A stretch of 64,000 nucleotides of DNA from Synanceia verrucosa (Eukaryota; Chordata; Actinopteri; Perciformes; Synanceiidae), in NCBI GenBank assembly GCA_029721515.1, contig CM056564.1:310001-374000 (forward strand). The letters run 5' to 3'. The notes under the pieces were generated by a model. That model ran no database searches, had not been told where the DNA came from, and saw nothing but the letters and a program-made list of their open reading frames with translations. Positions within the stretch are counted from its first letter, which is position 1. Each line of letters opens with the position of its first letter. Position numbers and translations under genes: made by a program. This document shows positions 21,089 to 30,779 of this stretch, piece after piece.

Positions 21089-23176
21089 TAAGAGTGATTG
21101 CTTGACTCTTTAAGTGGGTTTCTTGTTCACCATGGGGTAATTCTTAAACCTAAGGAAATCCATAAATGTGACTTAAACACAGGATTTAGCCACAGCCTGC
21201 ACATCATAAACACTATAGTACACTGTGCATAATTACAATGCTTTCAACACGTCCAACAAAAACTTTGGATGCCAATCATTTCACCACAAACCATACAAAA
21301 CCAAACAACAAACACCAAATACCAAACAAAAAGGAGGCTCCCATGTGCTCCAGCTGGACCAATCACAGCACACCTGTTGACACAGCCAATCACATGTGTG
21401 AGCCCTCACAGCTCATCTGCATATCTGTGTTTGTGGTTCAGATATATGTGTGATAACAAGACCACCCCATAAACCAAGACATCTGTGTATGAATCTTGCA
21501 CCTGTGAAAACTGATGACCAGGTGAGCTGTAAGGTTTAATGAACTTCCACACTTGGTACAATGTTCAAAGACTGCATAGTATTTGATGATAACAACAGGC
21601 TCAAAAGTATATCAATAAAACATTTCTATAATAATCTGATATTCTGTTGTGATAGTTTACTTTTAAGAGCACTGTGCAGATTTACCTGTGTATTCCTGTT
21701 AACATTGTGTTTGTGCACAAACAGTTCTAAATACAGTTTATCACATGTTCACATTACACTTCATTTGTTTTATATCACACATTGTAATATAAACTGTCTA
21801 ATCTTATGTGTGTACTCCCTTTTCTCCCACTACTTTCAGAAAATGACATTTTATTCACCCAGTAAATTTCCAAAAAGTGAAACTGTTGAAGGTGAAGGAC
21901 TTTGTAAAGCTTGATTACAGTAAGTGACTCTGCTTTATGCTTGCAAACACCACACACACAGCACAAGCCATTCACACATCCACAGGATCTCACAAAACAA
22001 ATTACTGAAACTGCACAGCAAACCCTGACATATATGGAAAAATTGGAACAAAGCATTCACGCAAAAGACAACTTGTTATGTGACCACAGCTTGTAACAGC
22101 TTTACCAAGCAGAAGAAGAAGAAGAAGAAGCGCCTACTACCCAAGTAGAAGAAAACTCTCCCATATCTATTGAGAGATCAGACAGTTAACTCCTCCCTTA
22201 TCTTATACTGTCTCCACTTTGATGTTTTGTAAGTAATTATTAAGACAGGATTTGTTCTCAGGGTGCATGTTTTTTCTTAACTTGTGTTCATTTTACCTTA
22301 AGTATGTATATTGTTTTTGTAACGTGTGAGACATGTACATTACTGTGTAAACAAATGCATGCTACCACTCTGAATAACTTCTTTCCAACACACTTCCACT
22401 GCAAATTTACCTGTGAATTACCACACAATGATAACAATCATATCTTTTACTATTATAATCCTTATGCCAAGCAGAGTTTACACACTACACTTAAACAAGC
22501 TACACTCTGCCACAGATATCTACACTAATGAAGTTTCAAAATCATAACAAACTTTAACAAACTAACAGCAATGTTTCAATTTGATCTATCAACACACACA
22601 GAAAAGTGCACAAAGTGTAAAAACACACATGAAATTAACTTCCTGACACGAAGAGACAGTCATGTGCAAAATGTCTACAACTGCTGTTTGTGGGCCTTGG
22701 CTTCAGCAAATGCAGCCCTGCTGTCAAACTATAAGGGAGGGGCCCCCTCGAGGGGGATTTCAATAACAATGTCATTGCACTTTTCAGTCATTGAAATTAG
22801 GGAGGTGCTGTCGCGCTCACAAAGTTGTCGTTGCTGTTGAACACATAACCAGTTGTTATAAGGGGGCCCCCTTTCAGCTGGGGGTCCTCGGCAATTGCCT
22901 AGTTTGCCTATCCGGTTGAGACTGGCCTGGTCACTGCACTCCAAACATTGATATTTCACCAATGAAAACCAGCCTTTTCTGATTTTGGCCAGTTTCAACT
23001 GTTTTTAAGTCTACTGGACTTGCTTGAGGTTGGTTGAAGACGTTTCACCTCTCATCTGCAGCATTCATTCACACCTGAGTGCAGATCACCTTAACGGTAG
23101 TGATGGGCAAATGAAGCTTCATGAAGCACTTGTCATGTTTTTAGACTCCTCTAGATGGTGCTCTTGGTTTAAAGAT

Positions 23177-23300
23177 TAAGGCTATCCATCCATTATCTAC
23201 CGCTTATCCTTATAGGGTCGCGGGGGGCTGGAGCCTTTCCCTGCTGTGTTAGGGCAGAAGGCAGGGTACACCCTGGACAAGTTGCCACCTCATCGCAGGG
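23177..23300 (-). repeat. SINE 3' part
   Basis: Inverted copy of 958-1080. Confidence 0.7.
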
Positions 23301-23415
23301 CTGTTTATGCAAGTCACATCTCTTTTACACCACTAGTTTATGAAGACATGTCTTGTTCTGCCTTCATGTCACTGTTTACTTTTCCCTTACCTTACCTGAC
23401 ACTTTTCTCCATCCT

Positions 23416-23460
23416 TGCCACAGGTGGGGATTGAACCTGTGACCTTTGGCTCCACAGCAG
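23416..23460 (-). pseudogene. tRNA-like 3' arm
   Basis: Inverted copy of 804-847. Here the T arm reads CACAGGTTCAATCCCCACC in reverse complement. Confidence 0.4.
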
Positions 23461-23690
23461 ATATTCAGGAGTAAAACACTCCTTTCTTCTCTCTTCTCAC
23501 AAAAAAGAATGACACAATATAACGTATCTATTATAAGAGTGGAAAATTTCATTTGCATAGAAAAGAATGACATAATATAATGTGTTCTGTTATATTAGCA
23601 TATGGATTGGTATGAGGTCATCAGTGACATCACTCAGAATGTATAGATTCAATCCAGGAAAGTACCGGTGTTTTATATTTTCTATTTCTG

Positions 23691-24017
23691 TTTTTCAATA
23701 TCTTTATTTTTATTTCTTTATTCATGTGTGCCTTTAAGCCGAGAGACTCTCCAAAATTTTTTTCTGCGTGCATAATGACAATAAAGACTCTTGAACCTTG
23801 AATTAGCAGTCCAGCAGGACAACAGATTAGCAGTGCATGGAGTCAACCATGTAAACTTGTGTGGAGCACAATGTTTGGCAGCTCATCACCTCCAACACGT
23901 CAACTTGCAGACTAAAGTAAGCTTTTCTGGAACAAGGATGTGATTTGAATTTGCAGAGCATAATTGATCTCAGCCACCTCGTCTACTGTATCTGATGAGT
24001 TACAGTAGACGTCTGAT
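23691..24017 (-). repeat. Segment duplicated directly at 25023-25350
   Basis: It contains the interspersed repeat (23691-23815) and the tRNA-Ser relic (23930-23983). The same order reappears 1.33 kb downstream with few changes, so both were copied together. Confidence 0.85.
23930..23983 (-). pseudogene. tRNA-Ser(GCT) relic with internal deletion
   Basis: Inverted copy of 344-397 carrying the same deletion, which therefore predates the duplication. Confidence 0.7.
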
Positions 24018-24349
24018 TAGATTAGAACAGAACGGAACACAACTGAAGTGTTTAACAGAAGACACGCTGCTCATTTCACCTGAGAAAGTGAAGACAAAAC
24101 TTATGGATGGAGCTAGCTGATCCATCAGTTATCTGCATCAAGTAAGTACACAAATACATAAAGTAAAGCACTCATTAACCAGCTATTATTATTATTACCA
24201 AAACACATTTCACCAATGGTCTGTTAGCTGTCAATACAACACTGTTCTACAAAATTTCTCAAATTTTAAAGTACCTGCTCCAGTTCATATTGTATCATAT
24301 ATTATATTATTGGAGTATTAATGCTGATACATCAACATGTAAGCTGTAT

Positions 24350-24625
24350 TTGGGGACTGGAGCCTATCCCAGCTGTCTTAGGGTGGAAGGCAGGGTACAC
24401 CCTGGACAAGTCTCCAGTTCATCACAGGACACATAGAGACAGACAACCACTCACATTCACACCTACGGTCAATTTAAATTAGCCAATTAACCTAATCCCC
24501 ATGCATGTTTTTGGATGGTGGGAGGAAGTCAGAGTACCCAGAGAGAACCCACACAGACACGGGGAGAACACAGTAAGGCCCCGGGGCCGGGAATCGAACC
24601 CGGTACCTTCTTGCTGTGAGCGACA
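24350..24625 (-). repeat. Fish tRNA-headed SINE, tail-truncated
   Basis: Runs from GGAGCCTATCCCAGCTG to GGTACCTTCTTGCTGTGAG. It lacks the extreme tail and most of the A-box end of the head. Confidence 0.8.
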
Positions 24626-24757
24626 TCCAGCTGGCGAGAGTCACATTAGTTTCTTGCAGTGAAGTTCTGTGAAAATATTGATCGCTATATCAAGCATATT
24701 TTTCATTAATATTGATGTCTAATGTGCGATATACTGTATATTGCTATCGATTTAAAT

Positions 24758-24909
24758 ATATATACGTGTATGTACATATGTATACGTATATACACATATA
24801 CACGTACATATATGTACGTGTATATGTGTATATATATATACATATATGTATGTGTATATGTGTATATATATACACGTACATATATATACGTGTATATGTG
24901 TATATACAC

Positions 24910-24950
<41 letters not shown>

Positions 24951-24956
24951 TATATA
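24758..24956. repeat. Alternating purine-pyrimidine microsatellite (TA, TG, CG mix)
   Basis: About 190 bases alternate purine and pyrimidine almost without a break, mixing TATA, TGTA and ACGT steps, with several local palindromes such as ACACGTACATATATGTACGT. All six frames tend to stay open, so long open frames here are spurious. Confidence 0.9.
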
Positions 24957-25022
24957 TGATTCGAACCCGGTACCTTCTTGCTGTGAGGCGACAGTGCTAA
25001 TCACTACACCACCGTGCCGCCC
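24957..25022 (-). repeat. SINE tRNA-like head only
   Basis: In reverse complement: GGCGGCACGGTGGTGTAGTG through GCACTGTCGCCTCACAGCAA to GGTACCGGGTTCGAATC. The B box here is perfect. Confidence 0.8.
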
Positions 25023-25350
25023 TCTTTCAATATCTTTATTTTTATTTCTTTATTCATGTGTGCCTTTAAGCCGAGAGACTCTCCAAAATTTTGTTCTGCG
25101 TGCATAATGACAATAAAGACTCTTGAACCTTGAATTAGCAGTCCAGCAGGACAACAGATTAGCAGTGCATGGAGTCAACCATGTAAACTTGTGTGGAGCA
25201 CAATGTTTGGCAGCTCATCACCTCCAACACGTCAACTTGCAGACTAAAGTAAGCTTTTCTGGAACAACGATGGAATTTGAACTTGGAGAGCATAATTGAT
25301 CTCAGCCACCTCGTCTACTGTATTTGATGAATTACAGTAGACGTCTGATC
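25023..25350 (-). repeat. Direct duplicate of 23691-24017
   Basis: See 23691-24017. It ends in the TACAGTAGACGTCTGATC segment. Confidence 0.85.
25262..25315 (-). pseudogene. tRNA-Ser(GCT) relic, third copy
   Basis: Same internal deletion as 344-397, with extra mutations in the T arm. Confidence 0.6.
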
Positions 25351-25425
25351 CAGGAGACCTTCAAGAGTCTGGAAAAGTATGGGATGAGATGATCTACATG
25401 GAGCTACATGGCAGCATTCCATACA

Positions 25426-25498
25426 GGGGAATTAGCTCAAAAGGTAGAGTGCTCGTTTAGCATGCGAGAGGTAGTGGGATTGATGCCCACATTTTCCA
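25426..25498 (+). tRNA. tRNA-Ala(AGC)
   Basis: 73 nt: GGGGAATTAGCTCAAAAGGT, the anticodon arm CTCGT TTAGCAT GCGAG with anticodon AGC, and GTGGGATTGATGCCCAC. All stems pair, with some G-U pairs. It matches vertebrate tRNA-Ala(AGC) closely. The T loop has T where C56 is usual. This is the first complete gene of the 25-32 kb cluster. Confidence 0.85.
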
Positions 25499-25499
25499 G

Positions 25500-26025
25500 G
25501 ATAGTTTAGTTTCTATCTTGGCTGCTTTGAAGCGATAGTCCCATTGTTCAGATCCCTTTTATGCAAAGAGTTGGAAACCTTTTTTGTAACCACGTCTAGT
25601 TTTCACATGTAAACTTTTTAAAATTTGAAATAGTTTGTTTGAAATGGTCTGGAGGAGCTGAGCTGACTGTTCCAGTAATAATGAAGCATGTTACTGTGAC
25701 GCCCACTAGTGAGGTCACATGTGGGGTATTGATTTTTTTATTATTATTTTTCTTATTGATATAATTTTCAGCCATGGATTATCTATTTAGAACACAGTCA
25801 CAGGTATTATTGTGGGAATGTGAAGTTGCTATGTGTTTCCATAACAGTAGGGGGCAGTATGAGACAGTGGCATAGCTTCAGCGGTGCAGGAATACAGGGG
25901 AGGCAGGCGCTCTTGCTCTCATAGTATTCAGGAAGCTGAAGAGAAACTCACGAGGAGGACTATGACACCATCTATCAGCTACTTACATCTCAGTATTGAC
26001 CTCCATCCCCAGAAACCACACTATC
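25500..26025. other. No gene recognised
   Basis: AT-rich sequence with no motif I can name. Confidence 0.4.
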
Positions 26026-26029
26026 CATT

Positions 26030-26195
26030 CACACCTGAGTGCAGATCACCTTAACAGCTTTCATAAGGGTGGGTGGACAGCGACTCCCACAGTAATGGTA
26101 ACGACTCCTAATGTTAGAACTGAAGAAGCCTCTTGGATGAGAAATGAGACATCTTCAACAAACCTCAAGCAAGTCCAGTTGACTCTTTTTTAACA
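26030..26195 (+). repeat. Penelope-like element fragment with hammerhead-like motif (tentative)
   Basis: CTGAAGAAGCCTCTTGG then GATGAGAAATGAGAC and ATCTTCAACAAACCTC has the order CTGA-x-GA, a hairpin, GAAAC-like core and GTC-like site. The core GAAAC is mutated to GAGAC and the helix is partly lost. Related sequence is at 1197-1262. Confidence 0.35.
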
Positions 26196-26457
26196 TTTGG
26201 TGAAAAAGATTTTCATAGCAGAGGAACAGACCAAGCCCTTCATCCTAAATCTAAGCAGACAGCATTCATGTGGATGCTGATTAACGATGGAAAGTTTGTC
26301 TCTTTTCAGAGTCGGCTCCAAATGCATCTCCATGTTCATGTTTACTCACATTATTGAAACAAGTAAAACTCATTTTATTTCTCTGTCTGTACGGTTTACA
26401 TCTGTTATGAATACTGTTAGAACTAAAGACTATTTATGTTACGTCAAAATAATTTAC

Positions 26458-26539
26458 CATTGTTGGTAGGATTCAAACCTGCACAGAGAAACTGCAGTGG
26501 ATTTCTAGTTCGTTGCCTTAACCACTTGGCCACGACAAC
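26458..26539 (-). tRNA. tRNA-Ser(AGA)-like
   Basis: 82 nt. GTTGTCGTGGCCAAGTGGTT, the loop CTAGAAA (anticodon AGA), a variable arm with a CAG/CTG stem, and GCAGGTTTGAATCCTAC. The acceptor pairs at 6 of 7. Mutations in the anticodon stem and at C56 leave activity doubtful. Confidence 0.65.
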
Positions 26540-26900
26540 CTCCTGCAGCCCTCCCATCATATCACAAAAAATAAAGATAATTTGAACATTAGCCAGTGGA
26601 CATATGCAAGAAAAGATATTTGCACGTGCACCATTAAATTTACCAAAGACTACGGCGTCCTTCAAGTCATATCAGAAAAAAAGACAACTGAAACTACGTC
26701 CAGTCAGAGATGAGCATGTTAACTACAGCAGGAGATGTTCAAAGAGCTACACAGTATTGCGGCCACACTGCCTCCTGCATGTTTGAATGCAGCGTTACAA
26801 ACTTTCAGGCCACAAGGTCACCATCACCTGCAGCTAAGAAGGGACAGGAGAGCCAGCCTACCTGGGTAGTGAATATGTCCCAAAATTCAACACACCCTAT

Positions 26901-27003
26901 CGTTGTCAGCAGGATTCGAAACTGCGCGGGGAGACAATGGATTGCTCATCCATCACCTTAACCAATTGCTCATCCATCACCTTAACCAATCGGCCACGAC
27001 AAC
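26901..27003 (-). pseudogene. tRNA-Ser-derived copy, anticodon AGC, 24-nt internal duplication
   Basis: The acceptor GTTGTCG/TGACAAC still pairs fully. A 24-nt block (plus strand ATTGCTCATCCATCACCTTA then ACCA) is repeated in tandem, duplicating the D-loop to anticodon region. The anticodon loop TGAGCAA would give AGC and lacks U33. The variable arm has lost its 5' strand. Not functional as a normal tRNA. Confidence 0.75.
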
Positions 27004-27121
27004 TTGCGTCGTTCTTGCCATCATATCGGAAAAAAATAAAGATAATTTGAATGTTATCCAGTGGACGTGTGCAAGAAAAACTGTTTCCACGTGCATTGAA
27101 TTGACCAAAGATCAAAGCCCC

Positions 27122-27196
27122 TGTGATGGCCAGGAATCTAACCCAAAGCAGCTATGCTCACCACTATACCACCACTCACCACTATACCACCATCAC
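27122..27196 (-). pseudogene. tRNA-Gly relic with duplicated 5' part
   Basis: In reverse complement GTGATGGTGGTATAGTGGTG is followed at once by a second GGTGGTATAGTGGTGAGCAT; the anticodon arm is truncated (AGCTGCTTTGGG). It is damaged in the same way as the neighbouring Ser copy, by a short tandem duplication. Confidence 0.7.
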
Positions 27197-27574
27197 TCAT
27201 AAGGCAGAAAAAAATGCCACTTTTGGAAAGGGAGGAGTGAGCAGCACTGTGCAAACTGTGGCACCTCCATCAGAAAACTACCATCCAGTCAGAGATGAGC
27301 ATGTAAACTACAGCAGGAGATGTTCAAAGAGCTATACAGTATTGTGGCCACACTGCCTCCTATACCTCTGAATGCAGCGTTACAAACTTTCAATGTCAAC
27401 AACATTACAGAGACAGGTGGTTGACTTGAGAAGGCCGACTGGACTACCACATTCTGTGTTGTTAATATGTCCGACAACCTCACAAGGTCTTTCACCATCA
27501 CCTGCAGCTAAGAAGGGACAGGAGAGCCAGCCTACCTGGGTCGTGAATATGTCCCAAAATTCAACAAACTCTAT

Positions 27575-27653
27575 CATCGTCAGCAGGATTCAAAACTGCA
27601 CGGGGAGACAATGGATTGCTAATCCATCGCCTTAACCACTCGGCCACGACAAC
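27575..27653 (-). pseudogene. tRNA-Ser-derived copy with alanine anticodon AGC
   Basis: 79 nt. The body is tRNA-Ser (GTTGTCGTGGCCGAGTGGTT) and the anticodon arm ATGGA TTAGCAA TCCAT is perfectly paired with U33 and anticodon AGC, which reads Ala codons. The variable arm lacks about three bases compared with Ser(AGA), so its stem cannot form as usual, and the B box is altered (GTTTTGAATCC). Probably a pseudogene, but the intact anticodon arm is notable. Confidence 0.65.
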
Positions 27654-27773
27654 TTGCACCATCTATGCCATCATATTGCAAAAAATAAAGATAATTTGAA
27701 CCTTATCCAGTGGACGTAAGTAAGAAAAGGTATTTTCACGTACACTACCAAGTTCACCAAAGACTAAGACCCC

Positions 27774-27845
27774 TGTGATGGGAGGGAATGGAACCCTGGT
27801 CAACTGCTTGGAAGGCAGCTATGCTCACCACTATACCACCATCGC
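27774..27845 (-). tRNA. tRNA-Gly(TCC)-like
   Basis: 72 nt: GCGATGGTGGTATAGTGGTG, the anticodon arm CTGCCTTCCAAGCAG, T arm CAGGG TTCCATT CCCTC and acceptor 3' CCATCAC. Acceptor 6 of 7 and T stem 4 of 5. The T loop TTCCATT departs from TTCGATT. Best-preserved Gly copy of the array. Confidence 0.65.
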
Positions 27846-28167
27846 TCATAAGGATGAAAAAAATTGCCACTTTTGGAAAGGGAAGAGTGAGAGGCACTGC
27901 ACAATCTGTGGCAGCTCCATCAGAAAACTACCGTCCAGTCAGAGATGTTAACTACAGCAGGAGATGTTCAAAGAGCTACACAGTATTGTGGCCACACTGC
28001 CTCCTACACGTCTGAATGCAGCGTTACAAACTTTCAGGCCTCATACGGTGAAATCACAGCCAAAATTCAGCACGCTAAGACTAGTAATGGTTACCTGCAC
28101 CCAAGAAGAGACAGGAGAGCCAGTCTACCTGGGTCGTGAATATGTCCCATAACACAATAAACTCTAC

Positions 28168-28249
28168 CGTTATGGGCAGAATTCAAATCTGTGCAGGGAG
28201 ACCCCAATGGATTTGTAGTCCATCACCTTAACCACTCAGCCATGTGCAT
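28168..28249 (-). pseudogene. tRNA-Ser-derived copy with ACA anticodon
   Basis: 82 nt, with GGCTGAGTGGTTAAGG, anticodon loop CTACAAA (ACA, a Cys codon reader) and a well-kept variable arm (GGGGTCTCCC). The 5' acceptor strand (ATGCACA) does not pair with the 3' strand (CCATAAC) and the B box is degenerate. Confidence 0.7.
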
Positions 28250-28466
28250 ATTTGCACATGCACTCTCGAATTTACCAGCGACTACAGCATCCTTCAAGTC
28301 ATATCAGAAAAAAAGACAACTGGAATGTTATCCAGTGGACGTAAGCCAGAAATCTAACCATCTAGAAACTGTGCACCTAGTATTTGTACCCAGTACTTGT
28401 AATTAGTGTTTTTTGTCTCGATGTACAGATAAATTGCAGACTTTGTGGAAACTGTCTTTTTGACCG

Positions 28467-28550
28467 AGGATGGTGGTAGTGACAGTGGTATAGTGGTGAG
28501 CATAGCTGCTTTCTAAGCACTTGACCAGAGTTTGATTCCCAGCAATCACA
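28467..28550 (+). pseudogene. tRNA-Gly-like relic with insertion, loop TTTCTAA
   Basis: A Gly(TCC) body with a 12-base insertion duplicating the GTGACAGTGGTA region before the D arm and a mutated anticodon loop (TCT instead of TCC). The upstream context (GCAGACTTTGTGGAAACTGT) is the same as at the other Gly cassettes. Confidence 0.7.
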
Positions 28551-28671
28551 GTCCTTTTCTTCAGTGATAGTATAGTGTTGCTTTTATTTTGTTTGAAAGT
28601 AAGCAGGAGAGTCGTGTATGGCCTACATTTCAACAGTGATCGGTAGTATGGTGGTTTACTGAAGCATCACA

Positions 28672-28740
28672 GGGGATGTAGCTCAGTGGTAGAGCCTGTG
28701 CTTTGCATGTATGAGACGCTGTTGTCTTTAACACTTCTCA
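28672..28740 (+). pseudogene. tRNA-Ala(TGC) relic
   Basis: GGGGATGTAGCTCAGTGGTA and the anticodon arm TGTGCTTTGCATGTATGAG are Ala(TGC). The T arm and 3' acceptor are lost (GCTGTTGTCTTTAACACTTC). It lies 120 bases after the Gly relic, followed by the shared Ala flank. Confidence 0.75.
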
Positions 28741-29180
28741 TATTCACTTTAAAGGAGAGGCTCTGTTGGCACTCACTGTGCCATTTGAACAACACAGCTG
28801 CTTCCTCCTGCAGTCATGGAGAAGAACTAGAATACACTTCTGAATGGGTAGTTTTATTTGTTTTTAAATGTTTGTTTTTAAATATGAATAATCTTTGCAC
28901 ATTGTAAAATGTACAGCATTATGTGAACTTTGATGCAGATTCCAAGAAATATTGAACTAGTCAGCTGTTGGATAACTAAAGCTTCTGATGCTTGAGCCCT
29001 GTGTACTGTATGTAGGATCTAAGTAAATGGTATGCAGTGAAGGTCAGCGTTTCTCAAGGTCATGATCCTTCATAACATGTTCAGCAGCTGAATGTGGAAT
29101 GATTGTGAACATCAGATGGGAATTGGGACAGAGTCTGCATTGAGTTAAAATACAGAAACCTTCAGTCCCTTCGATGCAGA
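28741..29180. repeat. Ala-cassette flank (partial), then unassigned
   Basis: 28748-28862 matches 10765-10880. The rest shows no recognisable feature. Confidence 0.6.
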
Positions 29181-29184
29181 TTCA

Positions 29185-29226
29185 TGCCACAGGTGGAGAT
29201 TGAACCTGAGACCTTCTGCTCCACAG
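29185..29226 (-). pseudogene. tRNA-like 3' arm
   Basis: Diverged third copy of the arm at 804-847, with the same downstream context (GGATCAGCATGAGGTCATCA compared with GGATTGGTATGAGGTCATCA). Confidence 0.4.
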
Positions 29227-29640
29227 TAAATGTTCCCTCTCTGCCCTCACAGAGATTTGATGTGATGTGTTCTATTGTAATTATGGAATTTCTCATTGCA
29301 TATGGATCAGCATGAGGTCATCAGAAAATTCTGTGGTTTTACAGTGACATTACAATTAAGATAGAAGATGAACTATGATGAAGAAAGTAGTGTCACTTGT
29401 TCTTTTTTTTAAACAAACTGCACACAAGGGTCTAAAAACACACAACTTATATATAACCAATACACATGCATGAATGAAGACATGTCAGAGGTTGCCGTGT
29501 AAGGACCCCAGAGGAGTTGAGGGTTCGCTGCTTTGCTCAAGGGAAACCCAGCAGTGCACAGGAGGAGGATCTGACACATCTCCAGCTACCAGTCCACACA
29601 GACCTTTCATATGTTTGTTGCTGTACACCACAGAAGAAAA
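29227..29640. other. No gene recognised
   Basis: Short open frames only. The first part is a diverged copy of 23460-23640. Confidence 0.4.
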
Positions 29641-29644
29641 GCTG

Positions 29645-29717
29645 TGGTTCCACTGGGGTTTGAACCCAGGACCTTCTGCATGTAAAAGAGACGTGATAAC
29701 CACTACACTATGAAACC
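29645..29717 (-). tRNA. tRNA-Val(TAC)
   Basis: 73 nt: GGTTTCATAGTGTAGTGGTT, ATCACGTCTCTTTTACATGC with anticodon TAC, CTGGGTTCAAACCCCAG and TGGAACCA. The acceptor and T stems pair and the B box is intact. The anticodon stem has one C-C mismatch and a G-U pair, so folding may be weakened. Confidence 0.8.
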
Positions 29718-29850
29718 TACAAGAAGGAAACCACCTCCACGTAAACCTTAATAATGTAAACTCAGCAGACTGATGTGAACATTAATGCAACAACAATGAC
29801 CCCACCTGTACAGAGCACAATAGATTTGCAGTCCATGATCAATGATAAAC

Positions 29851-29941
29851 TAATGTATGCTAGGATCTGAACCCTTGCTTGCAGAACTATGGATTTGCAG
29901 GTCATTGTCTGAACTACTCAGCCTCAACAACATTCTCTGCT
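29851..29941 (-). pseudogene. Degenerate tRNA-Ser-like copy
   Basis: GTTGTTGAGGCTGAGTAGTT, loop CTGCAAA with an unpaired stem, and a T arm AGGGTTCAGATCCTAGC. Recognisable as Ser by its 5' part and long variable region, but the stems fail to pair. Confidence 0.55.
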
Positions 29942-30054
29942 GACTCACAATCCAGGACACCTTCCAGTCGTGTTTACATGGATTTATATAGTCTGTGAAA
30001 GTGGAGCATGAGATTAGACAAGCTAGGAGGAGCTACATGATAATTCTTTATACA

Positions 30055-30112
30055 GAGGAATTAGATCAAGTTCAGCATGTGAGAGGAGAGACATTAATGT
30101 CATCATTTTCCA
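30055..30112 (+). pseudogene. tRNA-Ala(AGC) relic with deletion
   Basis: GAGGAATTAGATCAAG, TTCAGCATGTGAGAGG and CATCATTTTCCA follow the tRNA-Ala(AGC) gene at 25426, including the same 5' context (GGAGCTACATG...TATACAG). The D loop to anticodon 5' strand is deleted. Confidence 0.65.
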
Positions 30113-30363
30113 GGAGGAATTAGAATAGAAAACAAAAAAGTACTGACTGCTACAAAGCCCTTGAGTGTGTATGCTGTGCAAAGGATAGAAAATGTTGACC
30201 ATTGACTATTATTCATTGAACAACATAAGTACATTTGACTCTAATGCACTACATGTAACCCATCCTTTGACTTGGAACCACTTTTCTTTCTTTGTTTACT
30301 CACGTTTGTCAACATGGCCATTCAAATCCAAGACCCGGCAGTTGTGACTGTTTAAAATCACTC

Positions 30364-30600
30364 CAGTGGGGGGCACAGTGGTGCAGTGGTTAGCACTGTT
30401 GCCTCAGAACAAGTAAGTAAAGGGTTTGATTCCCTACTTTCTGTGTGAATATGTTCTCCCAGAGTATGGGTGGGTTCTCTTCGGGTACTCTGGCTTCCCA
30501 CCATCCACAAAAATGCATGGGGATTAGGTTAATTGGCTGATTTAAATTGACCGTAGTTGTGAATGTGAGTGGTTGTCTGTCTCTAAGTGCCCTGCGATAC
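30364..30600 (+). repeat. Fish tRNA-headed SINE, 5' two thirds
   Basis: GGGGGGCACAGTGGTGCAGT, TTAGCACTGTTGCCTCAGAA and GAATGTGAGTGGTTGTCTGT are in family order. The 3' tail is lost. Confidence 0.8.
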
Positions 30601-30637
30601 ATAGATGAAATTTAACCTGTGCATTTTACCCATCCCA

Positions 30638-30779
30638 TAAAGGAGCAGTTGGCTGCCTACAGTAAGGCGCCTGGGGAGCAACTTCAGGGTTAAGTGTCTT
30701 GCTCAAGGGCACAACAACTTGTTGTGGAGCAGGGGAGTTGAAAGGCGACCACTCTACCCACTGAGCTCCAGCCACCCCC
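30638..30779 (-). repeat. Second tRNA-headed SINE-like repeat
   Basis: In reverse complement: GGCTGGAGCTCAGTGGGTAG, then GAGTGGTCGCC and, further on, GTGCCCTTGAGCAAGACACT. This is another common fish repeat with a tRNA-like head that lacks a clear anticodon. Confidence 0.6.

Larger units (their letters stand above)
21051..24333. repeat. Inverted partner of contig 1
   Basis: Reverse complement of 1-3203. From 21090 to about 23170 it contains no recognisable gene, only the palindromic GC-rich repeat at 22735-22900 and a GAAGAA run near 22105-22130. Confidence 0.9.
26440..28420. repeat. Tandem tRNA-Ser / tRNA-Gly cassette array
   Basis: Four diverged units each carry a minus-strand tRNA-Ser copy. 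The second and third also carry a minus-strand tRNA-Gly copy about 120 bases downstream in plus coordinates. Shared spacer blocks include CATCATATCGGAAAAAAATA-like, CCAGTCAGAGATGAGCATGT and GGGACAGGAGAGCCAGCCTA. Confidence 0.8.

Noticed and set aside
24712..25107. Tyr/Ile-rich open frames on both strands
   Set aside because: They arise from the alternating purine-pyrimidine microsatellite and run into a SINE head.
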